Counted from the first letter of the stretch, positions 20,039-29,086 are shown. The stretch is DNA of 64,000 nt from an uncultured Bacteroidales bacterium (GCA_949282265.1 CASDOZ010000002.1:166631-230630), one strand, 5' to 3'. A program made the numbers and translations. Notes: generated by a model from the sequence alone, not told the origin.

Positions 20039-21541
20039 ATGAACTTCACACAACAAGACAAAGAACTTTTCGCCCAAAAAGGAATTGAAATCGCCCAAGT
20101 GGAGGCACAATTAAATTCTTTTGCTACAGGTTTCCCTGCTTTGGAAATCCGCTCTGCAGCATCGCTTGGCAACGGAATCATGCAAATTGACGAAACCAAT
20201 AAAAACTATTTTCTGAACGAGTGGAAAAATTACCTCAAAGGAGACAATACCATTGTAAAATTCGTACCTGCATCAGGAGCCGCAAGCCGCATGTTCAAAG
20301 ATCTTTTTGAATATGCCGACAACCCGGACAGTACAGAAAATGATTTTATCAGGAAATTCTTTGCCGGAATCAACCATTTTGCCTTTTATGATGACCTCAA
20401 TGAAATGTGCCAAAAATACGAGGGCAAAAACATCAACGAGTTAATGATTGCCGGCGAAATGAAAACCATAATCCACCATTTACTGAAAATAGATGGCCTG
20501 AATTATGGTTCTTTGCCCAAAGGGTTACTGAAATTCCACAATTATCCCAACGAGCAACGGACACCGGCATTGGAACATTTGGTTGAAGGCGCTTTGTATG
20601 CGAACACGAAACAAAATGTTGTGAACATACATTTCACTATTTCTGCGGAACACAGGGCGTTATTCCAACAACATATAGCAGAACATTTGTCGGCATACGA
20701 AGACAAATTCGGCATCAAATACAACATCAGTTTCTCCGAACAGAAGCCAAGCACGGATACCGTGGCAGCCGATGCCAATAATGAGCCTTTCCGCGAAAAC
20801 GGGAAAATCCTATTCCGTCCGGGCGGGCACGGCGCACTGATCGAGAACCTCAATGAAATAGATGCCGATGTCATTTTCATTAAAAACATAGACAACGTTG
20901 TACCCGATAGACTAAAAGAACCGACCATCAAATACAAACAGTTAATCGCCGGTATTTTGGTAAACATACAAAAACAAACATTTTCTTATCTGAAAGAACT
21001 TGAAAACAAGGAAATTACAGATACAAAACTAAATATTATACGCCAATTCTGCGAAGAACGCCTGAACAACCATCTGGACAACATAAACGAATTAAACCAC
21101 GACGAATTGATTGCATACTTGTTCCGAAAATTGAATCGTCCGATACGCGTATGCGGCATGGTCAAAAACTCTGGCGAGCCTGGTGGCGGCCCGTTCATGA
21201 CAGTAAATCCGGACGGAAGCGTTTCACCGCAAATTTTAGAAAGTTCCCAGATCAAGGACAAATCAATGATGCAACAAGCCACCCACTTCAATCCCGTCGA
21301 TTTGGTATGTGGTGTACGCAATTATCAAGGAGAGAAATTCCAGTTACCTAAATACGTTGACAAAAACACCTGTTTCATTTCCGAAAAATCAAAGAACGGG
21401 AAAGCCCTCAAAGCCTTGGAATTGCCTGGATTATGGAATGGTGCCATGAGCGACTGGAACACAATCTTTGTTGAGGTTCCCGTTGAAACATTCAATCCAG
21501 TAAAAACCGTAAATGATTTGTTAAGAGCAGAACATCAATAA
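20039..21541 (+). CDS. DUF4301 family protein
   Basis: A 500-residue cytoplasmic protein of the DUF4301 family, found mostly in Bacteroidetes and without an assigned function. Conserved-looking stretches include KFVPASGAASRMFKDLFE near residue 80, FRPGGHGALIENLNEI near 260, FIKNIDNVVPDRLKEP, and SGEPGGGPFMTVNPDGSVSP near 380. The nucleotidyltransferase-like SGAASRMFK and the glycine-rich RPGGHGAL hint at a sugar-nucleotide or phosphate-binding fold, but this is inference. No signal peptide or membrane segment. It stands alone between divergent susC and the LacI region. Confidence 0.8.
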   Translation: MNFTQQDKELFAQKGIEIAQVEAQLNSFATGFPALEIRSAASLGNGIMQIDETNKNYFLNEWKNYLKGDNTIVKFVPASGAASRMFKDLFEYADNPDSTENDFIRKFFAGINHFAFYDDLNEMCQKYEGKNINELMIAGEMKTIIHHLLKIDGLNYGSLPKGLLKFHNYPNEQRTPALEHLVEGALYANTKQNVVNIHFTISAEHRALFQQHIAEHLSAYEDKFGIKYNISFSEQKPSTDTVAADANNEPFRENGKILFRPGGHGALIENLNEIDADVIFIKNIDNVVPDRLKEPTIKYKQLIAGILVNIQKQTFSYLKELENKEITDTKLNIIRQFCEERLNNHLDNINELNHDELIAYLFRKLNRPIRVCGMVKNSGEPGGGPFMTVNPDGSVSPQILESSQIKDKSMMQQATHFNPVDLVCGVRNYQGEKFQLPKYVDKNTCFISEKSKNGKALKALELPGLWNGAMSDWNTIFVEVPVETFNPVKTVNDLLRAEHQ

Positions 21542-21646
21542 ACATCCAAACAAAAAAGCCCACAAATTGCATGTTTATGAGTTTTATATGTCAAATTGTA
21601 ACGATATTCCGTCATTTTATCCACAATATGATTAGCATATGACTAG

Positions 21647-21767
21647 TATTTTTGCAGTGTGGTAATTGTTTAACCGCAAAACGGAAACATACCTGCTTAC
21701 ATAATGGATTTTTTGATGGTTAGTGAATTAATATGGAAATCCCTGGCTCGTGAGAGTCGGGGATTTC
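21647..21767 (+). ncRNA. Possible structured RNA upstream of the LacI regulator
   Basis: TATTTTTG at 21647-21654 matches the -7 promoter box. About 80 bases on, GAAATCCCTGGCTC (21736-21749) pairs in all 14 positions (two G-T wobbles) with GAGTCGGGGATTTC (21754-21767) around a GTGA loop, a GNRA tetraloop. A long stem with such a loop suggests an RNA element rather than a DNA site. No -33 box is clear and no T-rich terminator follows; the palindrome at 21847 could end the transcript. Confidence 0.4.
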
Positions 21768-21846
21768 AGTTTGTATAATGGGCTCTATGGAAAATGCTCC
21801 AAACCGGACATCAATATCCTACGGCAAAACGCTGAAAACAGAACCA

Positions 21847-21890
21847 TTGTGCAAGAAAAATCGCAAACGTTTGCGATTTTTCTTGCACAA
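21847..21890. promoter_or_regulatory. Perfect 44-bp palindrome, probable LacI-family operator
   Basis: Every base of the left 22 (starting TTGTGCAAG) pairs with the right 22 (ending CTTGCACAA). The centre CGCAAACGTTTGCG has the form of LacI/PurR-family operators, with a central CG step. It ends one base before the -33 box of the downstream promoter, so a bound repressor would block RNA polymerase: autoregulation of the regulator and GH65 operon is likely. As RNA it would form a long hairpin, so a terminator role is an alternative. Confidence 0.75.
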
Positions 21891-21891
21891 A

Positions 21892-21923
21892 TTTGCATTT
21901 ATCATAAATGCTCCGTATTTTTG
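21892..21923 (+). promoter_or_regulatory. Promoter of the LacI regulator / GH65 operon
   Basis: TTTG (21892-21895), 20 bases, TATTTTTG (21916-21923). It abuts the 44-bp palindrome. The predicted start near 21929 gives a leader of about 16 bases before ATG 21945. Confidence 0.78.
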
Positions 21924-21944
21924 AACAAATTTCTGGAGTCCACA

Positions 21945-22967
21945 ATGAAAAAACCAATTACAATCATAGATATCGCCAAGGCGTTGAACATATCCGCATC
22001 GACCGTATCGCGCGCACTGAAAGACCATCCGGACATAAGCCAAGAGACGAAAGACATTGTAAACAAGTATGCAAAAATCAACAATTACAAACCCAACGCC
22101 TTGGCCTCAAACCTGCGCATGAGCATCAACAACACTATCGGCGTCATCGTTCCAGAAATAGTCCATTTCTTTTTCTCCTCCATTTTGGCTGGCATAGAAG
22201 ATTATGCGAACCAGAATGGTTACAATGTCATTATTTGCCAATCGAACGAACAGTACGACAAAGAAGTCAAGAATGTCCAAGCCATGATCAACAGCAGGGT
22301 GGCCGGAATTTTACTTTGCCTATCAAACAAAACCACTCACTACGAACATTTGCAAGAGATAGTAGGCAACGAAATTCCCTTGGTATTTTTTTTCAGGACC
22401 TGCACAGCTGTTTCCGCCGACCAAGTAGTCGTAGACGACTATACTGGTGCATACGAAGCCGTAGAATACCTGATTCAAACCGGCTGCAAGCGCATTGCGT
22501 TCTACAGTTCTCCACTACATTTGGAGATATCTAGAAACAGAAAAAACGGTTACATCGATGCATTGTCACATTATGGCCTTCCCATTGATGAAACGCTCAT
22601 AAAAATATGCGATACTCGGGAAGAAGCCATTATTATTACTCCTGAGCTTTTGGATACTCCTGATAGGCCAGATGGCTTTCTGGCCATGAACGACCACTGT
22701 GCAGCCGGCATCCTATATGCGACCAAATTAGCCAAATTAAATGTGCCACACGAAGTGGCCATTTGCGGTTTCTCCGACGGGGAGATTGCCAAATCGTGCG
22801 ATCCAATGCTTACTACAGTAGAACAGCACGGCCACGAAATAGGCAAATCGGCCACCGAACTACTCATACGTCGCATCCGCGAAAATCGTGAAAACGAGGA
22901 TCCCAAAGAACCAATATGCAAAAAAACGATTGAAACAAACTTGATAATCAGAGGAACAACCAAATAG
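21945..22967 (+). CDS. LacI/GalR-family transcriptional regulator
   Basis: A 340-residue repressor-type regulator. The N-terminal helix-turn-helix is clear: DIAKALNISASTVSRAL at about residues 9-25, then the hinge helix NYKPNALASNLR. The remainder is a periplasmic-binding-like sugar sensor domain (NTIGVIVPEIVHFFFSSILAGIE, then VDDYTGAYEAVEYLI, PDGFLAMNDHCAAGILYA, and VAICGFSDGEIAKSCDPMLTTV). It would bind the palindrome at 21847-21890 and release it on binding a sugar or sugar phosphate. The GH65 gene follows after 39 bases, so the two probably form one operon. The start at 21945 gives the usual MKKPITIIDIA beginning and fits the promoter. Confidence 0.92.
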   Translation: MKKPITIIDIAKALNISASTVSRALKDHPDISQETKDIVNKYAKINNYKPNALASNLRMSINNTIGVIVPEIVHFFFSSILAGIEDYANQNGYNVIICQSNEQYDKEVKNVQAMINSRVAGILLCLSNKTTHYEHLQEIVGNEIPLVFFFRTCTAVSADQVVVDDYTGAYEAVEYLIQTGCKRIAFYSSPLHLEISRNRKNGYIDALSHYGLPIDETLIKICDTREEAIIITPELLDTPDRPDGFLAMNDHCAAGILYATKLAKLNVPHEVAICGFSDGEIAKSCDPMLTTVEQHGHEIGKSATELLIRRIRENRENEDPKEPICKKTIETNLIIRGTTK

Positions 22968-23006
22968 ACAACGACAACTATCATTAAAACAGTCAAACCG
23001 CAATTT

Positions 23007-25310
23007 ATGAACAAATATCTGACACACGATGCATGGTGCATAATTGAAGATGGCTTCCATCCAGACAAACAATTAGAATCTGAAAGTATTTTCAGTATAG
23101 CAAACGGGCACATAGGGCAACGTGCCAATTTCGAAGAACATTATTCTGGCGAATCCATGTCCGGCTCATACGTTGCCGGCATCTATTTCCCAGAAAAACC
23201 GGAACGCGGCAACTGGAAAAACGGTTATTGCAACAACGATGACAAAATCATCAATGCTCCAAACTGGTCAGGAATCAGCGTGCGCCTGAACGATGACCGC
23301 TTGGATATCGGCGAATGGGACGTACAGAACTTCAGGCGCGTATTGAACATGCGCGAAGGCTTCCTGGAACGTTCATTTGAAGCCACATCGCTAAAAGGGA
23401 ACAAAATCCGTGTTTCAGTAAAACGCTTTTTAAGCATGGCGGAAAATGAAATCGGGGCCATCAACTACTCTGTAACATCCCTTAATTATGAAGGCCGGAT
23501 TTCATTTATCCCATTTATTGATGGAGATGTCCGGAACACGCACACCAATTACGATGAAGCCTTCTGGAATGTACTCCAGACGAAAACCGAGCAAGATGTT
23601 TCTTACTTATGGGCACAAACACGCCGGTTAGACTTCCATGTATGTTGCGCACTGACATATATATTGTACAAGAACAATGAACATCAACACGCAAAAGCGA
23701 CAAAAATAGAAAAAGAACGAGTTGCTGGATTCAGTATCGGTGCCGACGTCCGGCCTGGTGACACATTATGCCTGAACAAATACATCGCCGTAATAGATTC
23801 CCTGAACTACCCACGTGAAGAACTGACGGAAGTCGCATGCCGTATTGCGCGCGAAGCGAAAGCAAAAGGCTGGAACCAACTTTTTGCCGAACACCGCAAC
23901 GCATGGGCTGAACGCTGGGCACAATCGGACATTATTATTGAAGGAGATATTGCCGCCCAACAGGCCATTCGTTACAACATATTCCAACTACACCAAACTT
24001 ATACGGGAAATGATGCCCGACTCAACATTTCACCCAAAGGATTCACCGGAGAAAAATATGCAGGCGCCACGCGCTGGGACACGGAAATCATCTGCATCCC
24101 GTTCTTTTTATGCACAGCACCAAGCCATGTATCCAAAAACCTGCTGCTATATCGCTACAAACAGTTGCCAAAGGCCATTGCCAATGCAAAAAAAATCGGT
24201 ATAGGCAACGGAGCTGCATTCTTTCCGCTGGCCACATTTAACGGAGATGAAAGCCATAACGAATGGGAATATACGTTTGAAGAAATACATCGTAACGGCG
24301 CAATCGCCTACGCCATATACAAATACATTGATTACACCGGTGACACCATGTACATGGAACAATACGGATTGGAAACCTTGATTGCCATTGCACGGTTTTG
24401 GGCACAACGAGTCAGCTATTCAAAGCACGAACACAAGTATATGCTGTTAGGTGTAACCGGGCCGAACCTATACGAGAACAACATAAACAACAATTGGTAC
24501 ACCAATTATATTGCCAGATGGTGCCTGCAATACACATTATCATGCATTACGCAGGTAAAAAAAGAGAGTTTCAGGACATACAAGGAACTATGCCAAAAAT
24601 TGGATTTCAACGAAAAAATGGAAACTGGCATCTGGCAAGAAATCATAAATAACATGTACTTGCCGGAAGACCAAAAACACGGCATTTTCCTGCAACAAGA
24701 TGGATTCTGGGACAAAGAATTTATTGCCGCCAAAGACATTCCACAGAACCAATTACCCCTAAACCAAAACTGGACATGGGACAGAATCATGCGCTCATCC
24801 GCCATCAAACAAGCCGATGTTATACAAGGATTGTATTTATTTGAAGACGATTTCCCCATAGAAACAATCCGGCGCAATTTTGAGTTTTACGAACCGCTTA
24901 CCGTACACGAATCCTCGTTGTCGGCCGGTTTGCATTCCATCGTTGCAAGTACCATCGGTAATAAAAAACGCGCATACGAACTATACTTGCGCACAGCCCG
25001 CCTTGATTTGGACGATTACAACAGCGACGTAGCAAACGGGCTTCACATAACCAGCATGGCTGGTACTTGGCTAAGTGTAGTCCAAGGATTCGGCGGATTA
25101 CGCATAAAAGAAGGCAGAGTCCATTTGCATCCGCAAATACCCGAGCAATGGAATGCATTCGGTTTCCATATCGTATTCCGCAGCAATTTACTGGAAATAC
25201 GCATCGAACAGCAACGTACCATTGTTTCTAATATTGCAGGTGGAAAAATCGAAATTGTCATCAATGGAAAAGAACATGCCATAGAAGCCGGAAAAAAAAT
25301 AACGTGCTGA
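23007..25310 (+). CDS. Glycoside hydrolase family 65 protein (maltose phosphorylase-like) with altered catalytic site
   Basis: A 767-residue protein without signal peptide. It has the GH65 layout: N-terminal beta-sandwich (to about 270), linker helices, (alpha/alpha)6 catalytic barrel with GFTGEKYAGATRWDTE near 350, and a C-terminal beta domain. The family uses phosphate to split alpha-linked disaccharides such as maltose, trehalose or kojibiose. In maltose phosphorylases the general acid Glu lies in GPNEYENN. Here the codon is CTA and the motif reads GVTGPNLYENNINNNWYTN (about residues 486-504): Leu replaces the Glu. WDTE is preceded by Arg rather than an aromatic residue, and the phosphate-loop region reads ESSLSAGLHSIVAS. 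The reading frame is intact. It may be inactive, use another acid, or act in sensing. It is probably co-transcribed with the LacI regulator. Confidence 0.85.
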   Translation: MNKYLTHDAWCIIEDGFHPDKQLESESIFSIANGHIGQRANFEEHYSGESMSGSYVAGIYFPEKPERGNWKNGYCNNDDKIINAPNWSGISVRLNDDRLDIGEWDVQNFRRVLNMREGFLERSFEATSLKGNKIRVSVKRFLSMAENEIGAINYSVTSLNYEGRISFIPFIDGDVRNTHTNYDEAFWNVLQTKTEQDVSYLWAQTRRLDFHVCCALTYILYKNNEHQHAKATKIEKERVAGFSIGADVRPGDTLCLNKYIAVIDSLNYPREELTEVACRIAREAKAKGWNQLFAEHRNAWAERWAQSDIIIEGDIAAQQAIRYNIFQLHQTYTGNDARLNISPKGFTGEKYAGATRWDTEIICIPFFLCTAPSHVSKNLLLYRYKQLPKAIANAKKIGIGNGAAFFPLATFNGDESHNEWEYTFEEIHRNGAIAYAIYKYIDYTGDTMYMEQYGLETLIAIARFWAQRVSYSKHEHKYMLLGVTGPNLYENNINNNWYTNYIARWCLQYTLSCITQVKKESFRTYKELCQKLDFNEKMETGIWQEIINNMYLPEDQKHGIFLQQDGFWDKEFIAAKDIPQNQLPLNQNWTWDRIMRSSAIKQADVIQGLYLFEDDFPIETIRRNFEFYEPLTVHESSLSAGLHSIVASTIGNKKRAYELYLRTARLDLDDYNSDVANGLHITSMAGTWLSVVQGFGGLRIKEGRVHLHPQIPEQWNAFGFHIVFRSNLLEIRIEQQRTIVSNIAGGKIEIVINGKEHAIEAGKKITC

Positions 25311-25316
25311 AAAAAA

Positions 25317-25355
25317 TGTGCCCGTAAGATGCGTACAAACGCATTTTCGGGCACA
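25317..25355. terminator. Bidirectional terminator between the GH65 gene and era
   Basis: TGTGCCCG (25317-25324) pairs with CGGGCACA (25348-25355), with an inner stem GATGCG/CGCATT. It lies between two convergent genes and is preceded by six A, so the minus-strand side ends in T. Both transcripts could stop here. Confidence 0.7.
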
Positions 25356-25374
25356 AATAATATTTGTACATCCC

Positions 25375-26256
25375 CTACTCTAACTGATAGCCGAAAGTTT
25401 TCAGTTTGCTTTCCTTGTTACGCCAGTCTTTCTCTACCTTAACAAAGAGCTCCAAAAAGATTTTTTTATCAAAAAACGCTTCCAAATCCTTCCTAGCTTC
25501 TGAACCAACCTTTTTCAACGATTTACCGCCTCGACCAATGATAATACCTTTTTGGGAGTCGCGCTCGACATAAATAACTGCATTGATTCGTATCAACTTT
25601 TCTTCTTCCTTAAATTGTTCAACCACAACCTCCACAGAATAAGGTATTTCCTTATCATAATTCAGCAAAATCTTCTCACGAATGATTTCATCCACAAAAA
25701 AACGAGCAGGTTTGTCTGTCAACTGGTCCTTTTCGAAAAACGGCGGGCACTCCGGCAACAATTCTTTGATGCGTTTGAACAACTGGTCCACATTGAATTT
25801 TTCCTTGGCAGACACCGGATAAATTTCCGCTTGCGGCAATACATTCTTCCATTTTTCGACCAATGCAATCAACCCATCTTGATCGGTCAAATCAATTTTA
25901 TTGATAACCAACAAGACTGGAGCCAAATTTTGTTTTACTTTTTCCAAGAAATCGGCATTTTTATCTATCGAGTCATATACATCGGTAACATACAACAAAA
26001 CATCTGCATCAACCAAGGCCGAACGGGAAAAGTTGAGCATGGACTCCTGCAAACGGTAATTTGGTTTCAATACGCCCGGCGTATCCGAGTATACAATCTG
26101 GAAATCATCCCCGTTCACGATACCCATAATCCGATGACGTGTTGTTTGCGCCTTTTGCGTAATAATGGAAATGCGCTCACCAACCAAAGCGTTCATCAAT
26201 GTTGATTTGCCGACATTCGGGTTACCTACAATATTAACGAAACCTGATTTATGCAT
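25375..26256 (-). CDS. era: GTPase Era
   Basis: A 293-residue GTPase that binds the 3' end of 16S rRNA and aids small-subunit assembly. GTPase motifs G1 GNPNVGKSTLM (about residue 11), G3 DTPG and G4 NKID are followed by a C-terminal KH domain with GIIIGRGGKSLKKVG. The length is typical. A -7 box (minus strand TATTTTTG, 26300-26293) lies about 40 bases upstream. It is a single gene between two plus-strand genes. Confidence 0.95.
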   Translation of the reverse strand: MHKSGFVNIVGNPNVGKSTLMNALVGERISIITQKAQTTRHRIMGIVNGDDFQIVYSDTPGVLKPNYRLQESMLNFSRSALVDADVLLYVTDVYDSIDKNADFLEKVKQNLAPVLLVINKIDLTDQDGLIALVEKWKNVLPQAEIYPVSAKEKFNVDQLFKRIKELLPECPPFFEKDQLTDKPARFFVDEIIREKILLNYDKEIPYSVEVVVEQFKEEEKLIRINAVIYVERDSQKGIIIGRGGKSLKKVGSEARKDLEAFFDKKIFLELFVKVEKDWRNKESKLKTFGYQLE

Positions 26257-26292
26257 ATTTACAGAGAGTTATTGATGAGTTATATAGCTTTG

Positions 26293-26300
26293 CAAAAATA
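26293..26300 (-). promoter_or_regulatory. -7 element upstream of era
   Basis: On the minus strand TATTTTTG followed by CAAAG, 36 bases before the era ATG. No convincing TTTG box at -33, so support is partial. Confidence 0.5.
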
Positions 26301-26407
26301 ATAGTTTTTCCTGACATAATCACACATACAATTTTTCAGCATCTTTGACGTTGTATGATAAATACGAACAAAACAAATTTCACAAATCGGTTTAAACCAT
26401 CTGTCAA

Positions 26408-27556
26408 ATGAAAAAAATATATAACAACCTGGAAACGCTGAAATACGTCTTCATTCTTATTGCCCTAGCCATAGTGGTGTTTTCCGTATGGTTCACCAAC
26501 AGTTTGGCACACAAGCTGGCAACCGAAGAAAGCCGGAAAATAGAAATTTGGGCGGAAGCGACACGCCAATTTATTTTAGCAGACGAAAACACAGATATTG
26601 ATTTTGTATCATCAATCATAGAAGGAAATACAACGATCCCTGTTTACATGGTCGACGACAAAGACCAAATCATTTTCTCCAGAAACGTAAAAGAACCACT
26701 CAAAAACAAAGAAGAATTCTATGCCGCTGAGATTGCTCGGCTAAAAGCTTTTCGTGCACCAATAGAAGTACGTCTCGATAAAAACACGGTACAATATATC
26801 TATTATGACGATTCTTTATTATTGAAACAGTTGCACTATTTTCCATACATTCAATTCAGTGTTATTTTCGTATTCCTGTTAATGGCTTTCATCGCTTTTT
26901 CAGGGACAAAAAAGGCAGAACAAAACCAAGTCTGGGTCGGATTATCTAAAGAAACCGCCCATCAATTAGGCACCCCTATATCTTCTTTGCTGGCATGGCA
27001 AGAATTGCTCAAGACCAAGCATCCCGATGACAAATTATTGCCTGAAATGGGCAAAGACATCAACCGGTTACGTATAATCGCAGAACGGTTTTCAAAAATC
27101 GGATCCCAACCAGAACTAAAACAAGAAGATTTGGTAACTACCATTGAAAATGCCATTAATTACATGAAAAGCAGGACTTCCGAGAAAGTCGAAATCAGTC
27201 TGTCTTACGACAAACGCCCTATAGTTTCGAATCTGAATGTACCATTGTTCGAATGGGTCATAGAGAATCTATGCAAGAACGCCATAGACGCAATGAACGG
27301 TGCCGGAAAAATCCATTTTGCATTGTCTGAACACGAGCGTTTCCTGCAAATAGACGTCAGCGACACAGGAAAAGGCATTGAACGTTCACGTTTCAAAACA
27401 ATTTTCAAACCAGGATACACAACCAAACGCCGGGGCTGGGGATTAGGACTCTCTTTAACCAAACGCATTGTGGAAAGTTACCATCACGGCAAAATATTTG
27501 TCAAGCAGTCAGAAATAGGCATAGGTACCACATTCCGCATCCTGCTATACAAATAG
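26408..27556 (+). CDS. Orphan membrane sensor histidine kinase
   Basis: A 382-residue sensor kinase. One membrane helix near residues 12-31 and another near 140-160 enclose an extracytoplasmic domain of about 110 residues. The cytoplasmic part has a phosphoacceptor segment KETAHQLGTPISSLLAW (His near residue 187, followed by Gln rather than the usual Glu), N box NLCKNAIDAM, G1 DTGKGIE and G2 GWGLGLSLTKRI. No response regulator is encoded next to it, so its partner is unknown. It lies between era and dut, convergent with dut, with only four bases between the stops. Confidence 0.88.
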   Translation: MKKIYNNLETLKYVFILIALAIVVFSVWFTNSLAHKLATEESRKIEIWAEATRQFILADENTDIDFVSSIIEGNTTIPVYMVDDKDQIIFSRNVKEPLKNKEEFYAAEIARLKAFRAPIEVRLDKNTVQYIYYDDSLLLKQLHYFPYIQFSVIFVFLLMAFIAFSGTKKAEQNQVWVGLSKETAHQLGTPISSLLAWQELLKTKHPDDKLLPEMGKDINRLRIIAERFSKIGSQPELKQEDLVTTIENAINYMKSRTSEKVEISLSYDKRPIVSNLNVPLFEWVIENLCKNAIDAMNGAGKIHFALSEHERFLQIDVSDTGKGIERSRFKTIFKPGYTTKRRGWGLGLSLTKRIVESYHHGKIFVKQSEIGIGTTFRILLYK

Positions 27557-27560
27557 CCAA

Positions 27561-27995
27561 CTATTTTTTACCGGTATGGCCAAAACCGCCGGCACCGCGT
27601 TCTGTTTCCGAAAGTGACTTTACCGCTTCCAATTCGGCTTGTTCGTGTTTGGCAATAACCATTTGGCAAATGCGTTCACCATCCGCCACCAAAAAATCCT
27701 CAGCAGACAGATTCACCAGAATGACGCAAATTTCTCCACGATAATCGGCATCGATCGTACCTGGCGAATTCAGGACGGTTATGCCCTTTTTCAATGCCAA
27801 ACCGCTACGTGGGCGAATCTGCGCTTCATATCCACACGGCAATTCAATATACAATCCTGTCGGGATCAATTTACGTTCCAACGGTTTTAACAAAACCGGT
27901 TCATCCAAATTGGCACGTAAGTCCAATCCAGCAGACATGGCAGTTTCATAACGCGGCAATGCATGTTTTGACTTATTCAGTACTTTGATTTTCAT
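27561..27995 (-). CDS. dut: dUTP diphosphatase
   Basis: A 144-residue trimeric dUTPase that hydrolyses dUTP to dUMP, keeping uracil out of DNA and feeding dTMP synthesis. All five family motifs are visible: [43 protein letters not shown] and the C-terminal [10 protein letters not shown]. The start at 27995 (MKIKVLNKS) gives the normal length; the in-frame upstream extension overlaps the lipid kinase gene and is not needed. It probably follows the lipid kinase in one transcript. Confidence 0.95.
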   Translation of the reverse strand: MKIKVLNKSKHALPRYETAMSAGLDLRANLDEPVLLKPLERKLIPTGLYIELPCGYEAQIRPRSGLALKKGITVLNSPGTIDADYRGEICVILVNLSAEDFLVADGERICQMVIAKHEQAELEAVKSLSETERGAGGFGHTGKK

Positions 27996-28021
27996 AAAAA
28001 CATTGATACTATTTCTTATTT

Positions 28022-28903
28022 TCAAAAACGTTTCTCCACCAATAATTTCAAACCATCAGGAACTAACCTGATATGTATTTCCCTGCCCTCCTCCACAGGA
28101 TCGCCGTCATAATGAAATACCCCGCATTTTTCGCGAAACAAAGTTACCTCACGCACTTTCATGGAATGCATAAACAAGTTTTTGTCTATGTTCTTGATAA
28201 ACAACTGCATGGCAAGTCCCGGCGCGACAATGGCAGGGAAACGACTCAACACCGCAATGTCGATCAATCCATCCTGAATGCTGGCCCGCGGCGCAATATA
28301 AGCATTGTTACCCCATTGGGATGCATTGGCAAAAGTAACGACAAAAGCCTTGATTTCCAACTGGACACCATCACCTGACAAACGGTACGTTTCCGGTTCA
28401 TAATCGAAATAACTCATTATCATCTCCCTGATATAAGTCATCAAGCCGCGTTTGCCAGCTTTTGCAAATTTTGAACTGATATAAGCATCGAAACCTGTTC
28501 CACAAGTACAAAAAAACGGACGCCCATTGGCCAAACCATAATCAACAGATATGACTTCTGTACAATTCAATTGAGCGATTGCTTTCCTAGGTTGCATGGA
28601 CATACGGATATGACGAGCCAAACCATTTCCTGAACCAACCGGTAGAATACCCAAAGCCGTATCCGTATGGACCAACGCCCGCCCTACTTCATTGACCGTA
28701 CCATCGCCTCCCACCGCGACCACACCATAATAGCCACGTTCCACAAAACCACGAGCCAACTCCGTCGCATGACCGGGATATTCCGTAAACACAACGTCCA
28801 CATCAAAATATTCTTTATTCATCCCAGAAGTTATACTTGACGGCAAATCCCGTTTGGAACGTGTTCCCGATATAGGATTGATTATAAATGCGATTCGTTT
28901 CAT
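28022..28903 (-). CDS. Diacylglycerol/sphingosine kinase-like lipid kinase (YegS/DgkB type)
   Basis: A 293-residue lipid kinase of the DAGK catalytic family. The N-terminus [15 protein letters not shown] and the nucleotide-binding [13 protein letters not shown] with [15 protein letters not shown] are characteristic. The C-terminal half is a beta sandwich ending [14 protein letters not shown]. It would phosphorylate diacylglycerol or a related lipid at the membrane. In Bacteroidetes, which can make sphingolipids, a sphingoid base is possible. Start 28903 follows a promoter by about 15 bases; the 25-codon upstream extension precedes that promoter. Confidence 0.88.
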   Translation of the reverse strand: MKRIAFIINPISGTRSKRDLPSSITSGMNKEYFDVDVVFTEYPGHATELARGFVERGYYGVVAVGGDGTVNEVGRALVHTDTALGILPVGSGNGLARHIRMSMQPRKAIAQLNCTEVISVDYGLANGRPFFCTCGTGFDAYISSKFAKAGKRGLMTYIREMIMSYFDYEPETYRLSGDGVQLEIKAFVVTFANASQWGNNAYIAPRASIQDGLIDIAVLSRFPAIVAPGLAMQLFIKNIDKNLFMHSMKVREVTLFREKCGVFHYDGDPVEEGREIHIRLVPDGLKLLVEKRF

Positions 28904-28921
28904 ATTATAACATAAGGACTG

Positions 28922-28952
28922 CAAAAGTAATGAATAAAAACCAATCGACAAC
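28922..28952 (-). promoter_or_regulatory. Promoter of the lipid kinase / dut transcript
   Basis: On the minus strand GTTG (28952-28949), 19 bases, TACTTTTG (28929-28922). The predicted start near 28917 supports translation from ATG 28903. Confidence 0.65.
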
Positions 28953-29040
28953 ACGACAACGATCGTTTTGCCGGACAAAGCAAGTAGCCATACAAAAAAA
29001 TAAGTTTGACAAAAACGTATTTTTTATCAATGCTTTGTTG

Positions 29041-29048
29041 TATATTTG
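29041..29048 (+). promoter_or_regulatory. -7 element upstream of rnr
   Basis: TATATTTG followed by TGCAAC, 38 bases before ATG 29087. It excludes the longer reading frame that begins at 29006. No TTTG at the expected -33 distance was found. Confidence 0.55.
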
Positions 29049-29086
29049 TGCAACTTATGTGCATAAAAGCGCATACAAAAAAAACT

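Larger units (their letters stand above)
21542..21944. other. Non-coding region with a hairpin, a 44-bp palindrome and the lacI-type promoter
   Basis: A 403-base gap. It contains a -7 box TATTTTTG (21647-21654), a 14-bp hairpin (21736-21767), a perfect palindrome (21847-21890) and a complete promoter (21892-21923) for the regulator gene. The open frame that runs through it in phase with the regulator starts before the promoter and is probably not translated there. Nothing notable was seen at 21542-21640. Confidence 0.7.

Noticed and set aside
21908-22534. Open frame of 208 codons on the plus strand
   Set aside because: It overlaps the LacI regulator in a shifted frame and is rich in His, Arg and Gln without a known fold; it is a shadow of the regulator gene.
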